A stretch of 64,000 nucleotides of DNA from Hormiphora californensis (lineage: Eukaryota > Ctenophora > Tentaculata > Cydippida > Pleurobrachiidae): positions 3,220,471 through 3,284,470 of the forward strand of contig CM035353.1 of the NCBI GenBank assembly GCA_020137815.1, given 5' to 3'. Positions 1 to 15,613 of this stretch are shown here, piece after piece. The stretch's first letter is position 1. Each line of letters starts with the position of its first letter. The notes beneath the pieces were generated by a model. It did no database searches and was not told the origin of the DNA. It worked only from the letters and a program-made list of their open reading frames with translations. A program made the translations under genes and the position numbers.

Positions 1-7
1 TGCAAAT

Positions 8-1277
8 CACTGCGCTGGCAAGCGCAAAGGTGACCATCCCCTCCCCCCAGCCGCGCGTGCCAGAGTGCAGTAATAACTTTTTTCAGTTTTTAGCCAAAAA
101 TGGCATTTTGCGACTCCCATAGCGTAGCACCCACTGCACCGATCGGTCTAAAATTTGGTAAACAGTGTCACATAGTCTAGATCTACTGTAGTTTAAAAGG
201 GCAAGTCTCTATCTCTTTTAGTTTTAGAGATATGGCATCGTGAAAAAAGCAATAAATGTCCCGGGTCTATCTATCTATCTATCTATCATCTATCTATGTA
301 TCTATGGATAGACGCTGTTTTTACCAAATTTATAATCATTTTTGAGAGAAAACGACATAAGATAGACACTTCTCGTTTGTTGCACTCGAAAGATAATCGT
401 TCAAATTGTGTAGACGAATAGTTTTCATGTTCTAGGTCCAACCAGAACGTCTTAACAAACTGTCATAAAGATACGAGTTTTTTCAATTCAACCAAATTTC
501 TTTGAGCTCAATTTAAACCCTGAAGACGGCTTCTGATCGAAAAACGGAGACCACACTTATGAAAGATAATCGTCTATACTTTCAGAAACTATATAGCGAA
601 TTTATGAAACTATATTTCTAAGGGTCTTAAATCGCGTCTGAAGTGTTAAGACTGTATGAAAATAGATATGACGATAGTACGTTTTTCGCCATAGCGACCT
701 CAAATCTTATCCAATCGATCTCAAACTTGATCAGCATCTTTATCTAGATGAGTCTGATAATAATACATCCCTATCATGACGTTATAACGTCGTGACGTCA
801 CTCTATGACGTCATTATGACGTCAAAATTGAAATTTTCGTACTTTAGCGATTTTTACACGTCCAGACATGTCTTACATCGTATTTCACATCAGAAAATAC
901 CAAAAATATACCCCAATTATGCCAAAAACTAACAGAAATTAGTTGGCTGGAAAGGTGACCGTTTTGTTGTCAAACTGACACCTTTGCCCGGCCCGGGTTA
1001 CGGATATCATCGATGGGGTAAATCAGTGAGTTTGAAGAGAGTGGGAGAGATGAGAGAGAGAGAGAGAGAGAACGAGGAGAGAGAGAGAGAGAGAAGAAGA
1101 TAGAGAGAGATGAAGAGAGATGAAGAGAGAGAAAAATAGATAGATAGTAGATCAGAAGAGTATAGAATCAGAGAGGGAAATATAAAATGATGAAACCCGG
1201 CGGAGAGGGGCGAAGGTGTCAAGTTTGACAACAAAATGGTCACCTTTCCAGCCAACTAATTTCTGTTAGTTTTTGGC
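8..1277. mobile_element. Half of a foldback transposon (family also at 24080-26275)
   Basis: The left tip reads CACTGCGCTGGCAAGCGCAA, the same tip as both ends of the 24080-26275 element. Shared internal text includes the phrase around 690-750 (TTTTTCGCCATAGCG, then AATCTTATCCAATCGATCTC) and a TGACGTCA cluster at about 776-832. Positions 949-990 pair with 1215-1255 (GGAAAGGTGACC against GGTCACCTTTCC) as an inner stem around a GA-rich loop. The expected right tip is missing: similarity stops near the TTAGTTTTTGGCATA segment, where a GPCR fragment begins. No transposase ORF is seen, so this is a non-autonomous, probably deleted copy. A CTAT microsatellite lies at 267-300. Confidence 0.72.
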
Positions 1278-1850
1278 ATATAGTTCAGGTTTATCATGGC
1301 ACCAGGAGTGTGACAGACTGGTCCAGAATCAGGGACATTGTTAGTGGTATCTTCTCTACAGATTCAGGGGGTCTCGGACAAAGGAAAATATCATTCTACG
1401 GGAATGACCCGGTTTGTTAATCAGGAACCGACCGAAACAAGTAAACAACTAGTCAGAACTCGTTATTTAGGTCACGTGACTGGTTATCAGCCAATCAGGG
1501 ACCAGTATTTCCTGATTCGGTCGGTTCCTGGTTTGTTTTTTCAAGTACTTTGTCCTCCCAGACGACGCCCCCCAGGTTATGCACGTGTGGGGCCATCTCT
1601 CCAGGGCTTTGGGCCCCCCCTTTTTTGTCATTTTTTTGGGCAATTTGCCATGAAATGATGGGGTACTTGGGGGAAAAATTTGCTGTGAAGGTCCCAAATA
1701 AAAGGGACAAATCTGAGTAGGAAAGTATTCTCTTTCTGTTTTTTAAACGGATTTTCTTTCTTTTTTTTTTGCTCCCTTGGTGCCCTTCCTTTTTCTGTTG
1801 TGCCCTCCCAACGGCCGAGGTTGTGGACATGTCCTCCCCCCCAAAAATCA
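1278..1850 (+). pseudogene. Broken paralogue of the LDLa-7TM receptor at 47-51 kb
   Basis: In the frame starting near 1279 the translation contains VYHG, ISFYGNDPVC and then a stop inside the inserted MITE. Resuming after the MITE at about 1535 it gives FKYFVLPDD and later TAEVVDMSS at 1810-1836. The intact receptor has VYHG, LSFYGNDPVCMFKAFVLPDD and HTAEVVDMSS in the same order at 49877-50291, so these are collinear pieces of a second receptor gene. Seen: the left side ends at a foldback transposon and the middle holds a 109-bp MITE at 1422-1530. The stretch between 1590 and 1800 is full of homopolymer runs and no longer aligns well. It could be a real pseudogene, or a gene damaged partly by poor consensus sequence. 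Confidence 0.8.
1422..1530. mobile_element. hAT-like 109-bp MITE, copy 1
   Basis: Terminal inverted repeats CAGGAACCGACCGAA and TTCGGTCGGTTCCTG bound 109 bp. The copy interrupts the receptor pseudogene between its DPVC and FKYF codons, and GTTTGTT occurs on both sides as a target duplication, with two or three extra bases on the left. The interior has AACCAATCAG, GGTCACGTGAC and AGCCAATCAG. Confidence 0.85.
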
Positions 1851-3700
1851 TATCCCCCCCAGGGCCCTCAGTAACTAAAACCCAAAAACCCACAAAAAAA
1901 AAATAAACCTTTTGAACTTTGGAGGAGGCTAAAAAACTCCCCCAATTCCCCCCTTTAAAAAAAGCAAGAGAAAAAAACCCTTTATTCTGATAAAAACCCT
2001 TAAAGGCCCCCCCCTTTGGGAAAAAAATCAAGGGGGATTAATTTTTGGGCTGTTAAAATTTTTTTCTTTAGTTTTTTTTTTAAACTCTTACCCAAACCCT
2101 TCCCTTTTTTTTGTTGAAACTCGGGGGTAGGGAAAACAGGGTCATTGGGATTAATGAAAAAACTTCCCTTTCTCTCTCCCTTCCCTCCCCCTCCTCTCTC
2201 CTCTAAGCCAACCCCAAACCCCCCCAACTCTAACCCTGTTCCCCCCTAACGAACTTTACCGAGCCCCTAACCCCTAAAAAACCCCCGCTGCGCTCAAAAA
2301 ATCCAGATTTTAAAAAGAAAAAAGAAATTTGTAAAATGAAAAATTTTTAAAACTTTGGGTTTTGTAAAACCCAAAAAAAAAAAAAGGAAACCCAAAAAAA
2401 AAAAGAACCAAACCAAAAAATCAAATTTGGAAACAAATCATCCCGGATCCTCACTTCTTCCATTCCCCTCTCAAGTCTCAAATCACCATTTCAGTATTTT
2501 TTTAGACCCAGTGATAGCAATCTTTCCCCCGATTTCCTCTTAAAAAGCAATAAGGCAATTTATTCAGGAGGGAGAATCTACCCTCGTCCCAGGTGCCCAT
2601 AACTTCAAATTTTACGGGTTTTCCGGGTTCCCTTTTGGAGATTCGGTGTGAGAGAGTCTTTAAACAAACCCTTTTTAAACCCTTTGTTTAAAACCCTTTA
2701 AATTTGTAAACTTGGGGGACCCGGCACGCCCATACGGACTTTTCAAACTCCGCCCCGCCCCCTTTCTGACATTAACGCGCAACACCAAAAGGTGAAAGCG
2801 AGGGCCCAAAAATTTTCCCCGCGGGGAAATTTTTTTTTGGGTTTTAAAAATTAAAAAGTTTTTCGTGTTTTTTTTCACTTATTTTTTATTCAAGGGGCCC
2901 ATTTGGCCGCCACCCCCCCCCCCTTTTTAAAAAAAAAAAAGTTTTGTAGGGGAAAATTTCCCAAAAAGGATTTTTGGGGTTTACCTTTTTTGGGGAAACC
3001 TGATTTTTCAGAGTTTCAGGCTCGTCCCAAAAAAGCTTTCCCGCGGGGGTTTAGCAACGTTTTCCAACCTGAAAAGCAACCGGCAAATTCACGGTTTTTT
3101 TGGGTTTGAACGTTTTTTGGGCAAAAAACGTTTTTGGTCAAAAAACTCCCCCCCTTTTTCCTTTTTAAAGCAACTAACGAATTTACCCCCGCAGTTAGGC
3201 TACCGTACTTTTCGCGTTGTATTTAGGAAATAAAATTTTAAAATAAATTTGTAAATTTGAATTTTTTTCCAAAAGGGGGGCCCAAAACCTGAAAAAATAA
3301 TCTAGGATCAATCTGGCACCCCACCTTAAACACCTCAAGCACCCATTAAAATGGAACCAAAACAATCCCTTTCTTTCCCTTCCCTCTTGACTTAAGGGGA
3401 ACCCCCGGGTAAGGTGCCAAATTCCCGCGTTTGTTTTTGGAAATTTTGGGGGATTTTGAAAAATTTTGGGTTTTAAAATTAAATTTTTTGGGGCCGGGTC
3501 CTTTTTTTCGGGAAACTTTCTTTGTTTTTGAGTGCCTTTGGAGAGCGACCCAAAATTACCGTAAATTGTGGGTAAAAAACGTTTGTAAAATTTTAACAAA
3601 ATTCAGGGTTTGGCGCACCCCCCAAAAAAAAATTTTTGGGGTTGGAACTTTTTAAATTAATTTTGGGGAAGCGATCTTAAGTTTTTGGCCCAAATGTTTT
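1590..3700. other. Homopolymer-corrupted tract, no supportable gene
   Basis: The text is dominated by runs of one base (G, C, A and T runs of 5-12) with broken words between. Several short ORFs here are lysine/phenylalanine/proline strings and look spurious. At the left edge, recognisable receptor codons fade into this pattern, which suggests poor consensus quality rather than natural sequence. Confidence 0.6.
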
Positions 3701-3764
3701 TCCCCTAACAAGGTTTTTAATTGTAAGAAACCGGATTAGACTTTGGGTTTTTGAACTTTGGTCA

Positions 3765-3902
3765 AACGTTTTTGGTTATAACTCCGTCAATTCTTGACCA
3801 AGTTGCATAAACCTGGGTTCGTTGGAATTTGGAAAGATGGCATTTCAAACGAGCCCAACTTTAAATTGGTCAAGAATTGACGGAGTTATGAACAAAAACG
3901 TT
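3765..3902. repeat. Short inverted repeat
   Basis: TAACTCCGTCAATTCTTGAC near 3779-3798 is repeated in reverse complement near 3869-3890 (GTCAAGAATTGACGGAGTTA). Arms are about 36 nt and the loop about 65 nt. It is probably a small foldback element or remnant. The stretch from here to the gene start at 4440 is otherwise featureless. Confidence 0.65.
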
Positions 3903-4439
3903 CATTTTCGCACAGGCAGTTCGTTTTAGTTTCGCATGCACTTTAGGGTAAGTAGTCGGGTGGTTTTTGGGTTTGGGGTTTGGGGCTCGAATTTGGATTA
4001 AACGAATTTTTCCAAATAATTTAGGGCCCCGGGGCCGTCACCTATAAAAGGTTTAAACATGTAGAGATATTTGTTCTAAACTGATCGGGAAAGGTGATTG
4101 AAATTTAGATAACAGAATCAAGAAAATTTTGGGAAGTAAGAGCCAGGGAGAAGGTGTCGAGAAAGAGAGAAATTCATAGAGGTAGAAAGGGGAGGGAGAG
4201 AGATTAAACAGAACCCTCGATTTGCGATCGGTACGATCGCCCCAGTTATACTAGTCAATTTTGATTTGGGCACTGGGGCATGTCACCTAAATTTAAAGTA
4301 GTGTCTCTAAGATCTAGTGTCTCGAAGATCTAGTGTCTCCAAGATGAATAGTGTATCTAAGACCGTGCATGCGTGATATCGTGATGTAGTTGTAGTATAA
4401 TCATGAACTCTAAAGTATAACTCTTTCTGTTATAGTAAG

Positions 4440-5706
4440 ATGCCAGGCAGAGAAATTATTGGCCGTCGAGATTATGAGCTCTTTATACGGCCCTTTCCGG
4501 AAGATGCAGATTGTGACCGGGTGAAGAAAAAGATTATCCGGCATACACAGGTATTTAAATCACCAACTCGTGCTCAAACCTAGAATTTTGGGGAATTTTG
4601 TTAACATATTAACAGTCGCTTTTTGAAAGCTTGAATCCTTATAAATTGCTCGATCACTTTCGTAGGAGCTAGCACAAAAATGTAGAACTACACCGATTTA
4701 GTCTCTACTCAAGTTTCATGCAACTTAATTAAATAAGCAATCGTCAGGTCACCTGTTGTTTATTAACAGTATAGTGTTTTTGTATTGGATATCATCTATT
4801 CCGCCCATGTTTCTCAACCAACCTCTGTCCCGCCCACAGGTACCGATAAAGAATGTACGATTAAAAGGAAGTTCTGCGTTTGTTGTGTACAACAATCCCC
4901 AGGATGCAGCCAGAGCCATTTCAATTCTTGAGAAAACCCCACTGATTGGAGCAGATGGCTCCATCATGACGACCAAATACACAGTGGACTACGGTGACGA
5001 TCCTTATAACAAGGACCTGCCCAGGCGATCTGCATCTCCTCAGAAACATCTCCTCAGAAACCTGCCCAGGCGATCTGCCTCACCTCAGAAAGGCATGAGG
5101 CGATCAATGTCACCCCAAAAGGGAATGAGACGTTCTGTATCGCCGGATAAGCAGCGAAGAGGAAACTCTCCAGGAAGAAGTCGAAATGGAAATCGTGGTG
5201 GGGGACCTCACTACAGGGAGATCAAGAGGGTCATGGAGGAGTTTGATGGGCATCCAGAAATGGCAAAGTTATCAAGTTTGATAGGCCAGCGCCTCCCTAG
5301 AACGGACATTCCCATACACACGGAGTGCCACTGCAAATCAATACATCCTGTATGTGGGTTTTTCCCTGATACTATTCCCATAGTTCCCGCTACCGGGACA
5401 CCTCCCTCCGTAGTCATGACAACGCAACAAGCACAGAAGCTATACAATGATTTGTGCACGGCGGGAAAGGAGAAAAAGAAAAAGCCTACCAACAAGAAAA
5501 AGTGGTTGTCAATGAGACACCAACCTGTTACTCCGGATCCCTTGCCACCGGGGATGGGAAGAGGTTTTGGAGCCTGCCCGTCTGTTGTCAGTCCGATTAG
5601 TTTTACAGAGGCTCCTTCTCCTCCTCCTGTCCACAAGACAACACCGGGACGGGGTCGTGGTCTCCTGAGTCTCACAGAGGAAGATATAAGAGCACAGTTT
5701 GGGTGA
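4440..5706 (+). CDS. RRM-like protein with SP/RS-type repeats (two exons)
   Basis: Exons 4440-4550 and 4840-5706 join in phase 0 across a GT-AG intron and give 325 residues. Residues about 10-90 resemble an RNA-recognition fold: a YELFIRPFP strand (RNP2-like), then SSAFVVYNNPQDAARAISIL (RNP1-like strand plus helix). Next comes a basic linker with repeated RRSASPQKG / RRSMSPQKG / RRSVSPDK motifs, about residues 103-135, typical of phosphorylated SR-like linkers. A helical segment (YREIKRVMEEF) and a lysine-rich patch (GKEKKKKPTNKKK) follow, and the protein ends in TEEDIRAQFG. The start is the first ATG after a TATAG string; an upstream exon cannot be excluded. The exact family is not recognised; a role in nuclear RNA binding or splicing is inference from composition. 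Confidence 0.75.
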
Positions 5707-5869
5707 ATTGGTAGAACGAACTTTTAATTATTCATAACTTTTCACAATCAACAAACAATACATTTTATTTTATTATGATTGAAGTTTTTAAAAATGTTTT
5801 AAAAGAATTCTTAATTTTCCTGTGATCATTACAAATTTCTTATTCCATGCACCTTCACTGCAGCTCTCT

Positions 5870-7334
5870 ATGGCAGCGGAAAGAGATATCTCGGGGTCCC
5901 CTGACCTCCTATCGTCACGATCTCTCCCAGCTCTGGCTAGTATTGGAGAGCAATGTCACTGTCCAGTGTGTTGCTGCTGTAGGTCAGCAACTACCACTCC
6001 AACAACATCACGTGACCAGCTGGGTTATTGCCCCCTCAACAGCTTCCGTAGCAGCAGACCGTGAGTCGAGGGGGTTATCTTTCCTTGTTATGTTCTAACC
6101 CTCCCTTTACATTTGGCGCCCGAAACACAGTTTAGCCAGGCAAATCTTTCTGTGGATGTTTATCGATTTATCTGATTGTTGAGTCTTCTCACTTCTACTC
6201 CCCCCCCCCCCTAGGCGCTCAATGTATACAGAACGGATATCCTCTCCTGTACCAATACCTCATCGTCTTTCTACGCCAATCCCACCTGTTGTAAGGACGA
6301 CACTACTGGCAAAGGGACGGGCTCGCCTTCAACCGGAGATACCTCAGCCCACGCCTACAACTAGTGATGTTCAGGGTGATCAAAACCCCCGGCTCTCTAG
6401 TACTAGTTTCACATCACTCCTTTCTAATGGACCTGAGTTCATGAAGCGGAGCGAGGCTGACAGCCCTGTGATGACGGTGCCCAGAAGAAAACGATTTCGG
6501 AGGCCGAAGGTTAGTCATTTCCATTTAATAAGTCCGTCAGATGTACCCATCATGATATTTATGTTTCAACCCCACATTCCTCATCCAGGGTGTTCCATTC
6601 GGTGCAATTTCATAGCAACCTTCAGTCTATTGTGGAGATGTTTAACGCGTTTGATGATGCCCAGAAAAATGACTGCCTAAAGCAGCTTGTGAACGTGTCT
6701 AATTTACCCCAAATGCACCTACTGTCAACCCTGATGGCCCCCATTCTACATGCATCGTGCCCCTACTAACTGTACTGATATTCTTCACTGGTTACCCCCT
6801 CAAATCAGCCTTGAGGTATGTAGGGAGATTGTACCAGCTGATAATTAGGAGTCAATTAGTAGCTAATTAGTAGCTCCCCGGTGTAATATATAATGAAGAT
6901 AATGAAGATTCCCTCAGATTCTAAGTTATCTGGATGTGTACTCCTTAGTGGAGTGCCAGAAAGTGAACAGAACCTGGTACCGATTGAGTAGTGATAGTTC
7001 TCTATGGAAGATCCTTTGCTGTCGGCCGTTCTATCGACTCAGCTCGAATGTAAGTAGTTTGATGTAATATACGATACCCCTTACCTAAGGGTTAACTACT
7101 GACATATGTCGTCTCATATTTCTACACAGAAATACAACACGTTCTTCATTGTTTGAGTAGGATAGTACCACATTTCCCCTCCGTGTCAGGTATCAGCTAG
7201 CCAGTTAGAAGCGTTCAAAAAACACTACCAAGAGGAGATCCCGTGGAAGTTGGTGTTCGTGGAACGCTTCAGACTACAACAGAACTGGCTGCATGGATCA
7301 TGTCCATGTTAGGACATTTGAGGGTCACACGCAG
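5870..7334 (+). CDS. F-box protein of the FBXW type, front half, with two frameshifts
   Basis: Five exons can be traced: 5870-6060, 6215-6509, 6626-6815, 6918-7049 and 7190-7334. The first two encode a low-complexity Ser/Thr/Pro head with a CPVCCCC run. Exon 3 encodes a helical dimerisation-like stretch (FNAFDDAQKNDCLKQLV) leading into WLPPQISLE. Exon 4 is a clear F-box core (ILSYLDVYSLVECQKVNRTW, then WKIL). Exon 5 ends with QNWLHG and RTFEGHT, the usual lead-in to WD40 repeats in substrate adaptors of SCF ubiquitin ligases. Two 1-nt frame changes break it: a run of five C at 6738-6742, and CC at 7304-7305. No WD40 exon was found between 7335 and 9470. It is either a damaged gene or one with consensus errors and a missing tail. 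Confidence 0.68.
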
Positions 7335-7343
7335 GTTAGGTAC

Positions 7344-7452
7344 CAGGAACCGACCGAAACAAGTAAACAACCAATCAGAACTCGTTATTTAGGTCACGTG
7401 ACTAGTTATCAGCCAATCAGGGACCAGTATTTCCTGATTCGGTCGGTTCCTG
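7344..7452. mobile_element. hAT-like 109-bp MITE, copy 2
   Basis: Same termini and interior as the 1422-1530 copy. It lies 9 bp after the splice donor of the last visible F-box exon. Flanks TTAGGTAC and TTAGAGAC match at 6 of 8 positions, an aged 8-bp target duplication. Confidence 0.85.
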
Positions 7453-7589
7453 TTAGAGACAAATATTATATTATTATCAATCACACCAGTGTACTATACG
7501 GAAATATGCCAAAGTCTAAACAGAGAGCAGGATCCGGGCCCGGGGGATTTAACCCTGCTCTCGCCCGTGTGGGAGTGGTGCGTGTAGTG

Positions 7590-7680
7590 GACCGAGAGAG
7601 AGAGAGAGAGAGAGAGATAGAGGATACCGAGAGAGAGAGAGCGAGAGAGAGAGAGAGAGAAGGAGAGAGAGCAAGCTCTC

Positions 7681-7725
<45 letters not shown>

Positions 7726-7727
7726 CT
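7590..7727. repeat. GA then CT dinucleotide tracts
   Basis: A GA-rich run at 7590-7670 is followed directly by a CT-rich run at 7677-7740, making a low-complexity inverted pair. Confidence 0.85.
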
Positions 7728-7740
7728 CTCGCTCTCTCCT

Positions 7741-9230
7741 CCTACTCTCCTCGCATCTCTACTAACCACACTTATCCCCCACTCTCGTTCTTCTCTCTCT
7801 ATCAGCGGTATCTCGATTGCTTTTTACTATCCCCCTACTGGGCCCACACCCTATAGCACAGAGAGATAGTTATTGGTAGATGGCTTACAAGTCGATGGAG
7901 AGAGACGATGAGATATAGAGCGATATACGATCTAGACGATAGATAGATGTAGAGATATGGGAGACGGAGAGGGAGAGAGTAGCATGCTAGGGGGTATAGT
8001 ATGTAGGGACAGTTATGCTCACCGCTCCTAAGTATCATTTCTCCCTCTTCAGTCTAGCTCTCCAGTACAGCACTCTCTCTATCTCTCTCTGTTTTCACTT
8101 TAATAGGAGCTAATCCCCCCACCCTCTCCATCCGTTTTTTCTCGACCATTTGTTACAGCTTGCACGGAGTCATGTGACCTGTCACATGTATTTTGATTAG
8201 CATGGGGCGAGGCTGTCTCTGTTTCTCTCTCCCTTACTCAAATACTCAACGTGGTATCATATTTTTTATTTTCATTTTATTTCATTTGATATACATATCT
8301 AATAGGGACTCTATGAATATATGATAAATAGTTGAACATCAGTTATATTTTCTGAGTAATGGATTCTCTTCTATTATTATAGCTTTGATCAACAGCGCCT
8401 TTCTATGGTATCGAGTATCACCTGAAAAGAACCGGTTGATGTTTGTTGCTAGACTGGTATTTGATACCTATAGCAATAGGGTTCTGGTATTTGATTGTTA
8501 ATAGGGTTCTGCTAGAAGGGCGTTATTTCCAATTTGACCAACCCTACCCTATCCTCTAACCCTAGAGGGTAATCTGAACCCCCCACAACAACACGATATG
8601 TTGCTAATTAAGGGTGCGCTAGAGATGACGTAGATATAGTTCCAATTAGCACTTACTAATTAATGATTGATTATATGTATCGGTATCACATGTTTTTAGG
8701 GGGCGATGTCTCATGTTCCACTTATATAAAAGCAATATCTAAAAAGTAGCAAAAGTTGAAAAACACGTGACCCGCGTTGCACGTGAATGATGACTGCGTG
8801 AGTGAGCGCCGCAACTTTCTTCTGTTACAATAGTACTAGTAGTATGCTGTTTGGAGTACTACCATGCTAGCTATAATTTGTTTTTATCTCATGCTGCTGT
8901 AGTAGTCTACTTAGGTGTCTTACTTTTGTGTATTTTTTCTGTCGTAAAGGGTCACATGTTGGCGATAAAAGTAGAATTGTTTTGATTAGATTGTGCCTCT
9001 GGTATGTTTAGAGTAACGATGTCATATGTTATGCTCGTTGTACTACTTAAATTGCTAAAGTCTAAGTGTCCGTTGACATCACCCCTCATCGTTAGCAGCG
9101 AAGGGGATAGCGCGACGTACAGGGGATAGCGCGACGTGCCCAACCCTCATCGTGGGGCTCCTATACAGCGTAATAGGGGTGACTTTGTAACCAAAAGTAC
9201 CCGTTTAGTTTTTACTCTTTTAGATCAACT
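7741..9230. other. Intergenic stretch, nothing convincing
   Basis: AT-rich text with GATA/GAGA runs at 7860-7980 and a small tandem duplication at 9097-9140 (GGGGATAGCGCGACGT twice). A fragment of the GGTTACGAAGTCACCCC family lies at 9171-9193. No coding exon could be supported, including the WD40 exons the upstream F-box gene would need. Confidence 0.5.
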
Positions 9231-9231
9231 C

Positions 9232-9470
9232 AATCCCCACAGCCCAGGAACTAACCCACTACCACCCTCCCCCCTCCCAACCCAGGAACTAACCCACTAC
9301 CACCCTCCCCCCTCCCAACCCAGGAACTAACTCACTACCACCCTCCCAGCACTACCCACTACCCCCTCTCCCCCAGGCCACTAACCCACTACCACCCTTC
9401 CCCAGCAACTAACCCACTAACCCCCCCCCCCCCCCGGCCCAGCAACTAACCCACTACCCCCTCCTCAGCC
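9232..9470. repeat. C-rich minisatellite
   Basis: Imperfect 30-40 bp units built around CAGGAACTAACCCACTACCA, immediately upstream of the first forkhead exon. Confidence 0.8.
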
Positions 9471-9478
9471 CAGGAATC

Positions 9479-13528
<4,050 letters not shown>

Positions 13529-14335
13529 GGGTGTTGGGAAAATTTGGACTTTTCTCTTTTTTTTATTTGCAAAACCAGCACAAAAACCAAATTTCCATTG
13601 GAAAAAATTTTTTGGGGCCATGCGGTTTTAATTAGGGGCAAAAAAATTAAATGAATTTAAAGGGGGGAAAAAAAAAAACCTTGGAAAGTTTGAAATTTTA
13701 ATTAAAATTTAAAAATATGGAAGATTTATGATATATAAATTTTATGGTTAGATAAACTATCTTATACCTTTTGGCCCCCGCGCCCCCAAATGGGGTTGGT
13801 CCCCCATACACTTTTACAGTCATGATGATTAGAGGGTTCTGGGTTTTTTAGATGCGGTTTTTGTTTCGGCCTGTCGGGCGGCGCCAAACCCAAAAACGTC
13901 AGGCCTAGTGTAAAAGGGGGGGCCCCTAAAAATTCCCCGGAAAAGGTCTTTATTTGTTTTTTTGTTAAAGGTCGGGTAGGGAAATATCAAAATTTTTCAG
14001 TTTACCCAATTTTTTAAACGTCTTTCCCACAATATAAATTTTAGTCCTCTTCATTTATAACCCCTTTTGGGAATTTAGAAAAAAAGAAAAAAAAGAAGAA
14101 CCAGAAAAAACAAAAAAAAAAAAGAAAAGGGAGAAAAAATTTTTCCCCCCTAAAAAACTTTTTTTTTTCCCGGGGGGGGCTCCTTCCCCTCCCTCTTCCT
14201 TCTTTTCTTCCATCTTCTCCCCTTCTTCTTCCCCCTTTCTCTCTCCCTCTCTCTCTCTCTCTCTTTCCTCTCTCTCTCCCGGAAAGCTTCGCATTTTTGG
14301 AAGTTTCTTCCTAAAGTTTCCCGATGATGACAAAA

Positions 14336-15613
14336 AAACAGTTAAAACCTTTCCCCGCCCTCCTTCTCTCCCTCTATCAGATCTCCTTCTCTATTTCTTT
14401 GTTTTGAGTGGTGAAAGAAACGTTTCTTTAAAATATTTACTAGTGCATGCTCCGATCACAAGCAGCAACTGTTAGTGTTATTGATTGATGTAGAGAGGGA
14501 TATTGAGAGAGGGAAAGATAGAGAGGGGCAGTAAAGAATCGCTTGTGTATATATATTGCTTACTATAATTCTCCGTACATCCATGGGAAATTTCTTTTAA
14601 ATTATATATATATTGCTCTTCAGCAGTAGACAGTATATTAAAAAGAAACAAAGTGTCTTGCATATGTCCAACAGCTATAACCGATATGATTGTTATGTTT
14701 CAAATATAATAATAAACATATATATCGATGTCAGGGCAATTAGTGTTGGTTTTCAAAATATTATTTATGTGTCTCCATGGTGAGAGTGTTCTCACGGGAC
14801 GTGTCTTGTGTTATAGCAGTGAGACAACGAGTACTAGAAGTATGAGAAAAGAGTGTGGCCAAATATTATTTATAATGTTATTACAATAATACGGATAACT
14901 AAAAAGTTATTTATCCGAATTTTCGTATATTTATTTTAGTTTGTATTTGCTAAATTATTGATTGTAAATATATATTACGCACTTTCCGTTTCAATTATAG
15001 TTTAAAACAAAGTAGCGTGTTTTAATTATCAGATTGAGCGTTTCAAAAGTGAATGGGAAAGTTTTTAAGGTGAGCGGGGAATGCCTCCAAAAAAGTGGGC
15101 AGCGTCTGGCATAGGGACGGGAACCCGGGAAGGGGGAAGCCCCCACCAACGAGGCCGTTAAAAATTTTAAACCCAAAGGGAGCCAGATTTTCGGGTTTGT
15201 ATAGCGCGGAAAAATTTCGGGGGGGGGGGTCCCCTTTCTAAAACCCCCGAGAACTTTAACTTTTCAACCCCCATAAGTTTCTGCCCCGAAAAGCTTTTGG
15301 CTGGCACACGGGGTCGAGTGATTCGCGCGGGTTTTCAGGTACCAAAACGTGTTCCCCGACGAGGGCGAAGAACCCCGTGTACCGGTTTTTTTTAAAAACC
15401 TTTCTTTTTCTGGGGGATGATTCCCCCCCAACCGGCCCGAAAAAAAAGGTTTTACCCCTTGGAGGAGATTAAACGCCCACGGGCGGGGGTTGCCATGTAC
15501 CCCTACCATCTGTATCCGGGTCTGTGCCTCGGAAAAGCTCACAGGGGTTTGGCCCCGGGGTTTAGATCTGACAGACAAGGAACATGTCAAGGTGCGGAGA
15601 TGACGCGGAGTGC
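14336..15613. other. Intergenic; AT-rich then poor quality
   Basis: 14336-15060 is ordinary AT-rich intergenic DNA in which I see no exon. 15070-15610 returns to homopolymer-rich, GC-high text with no gene. Confidence 0.5.

Noticed and set aside
7293-7856. 187-codon ORF starting near the last F-box exon
   Set aside because: It reads through the splice donor, a MITE and microsatellites; only the first 14 codons look like real coding sequence.
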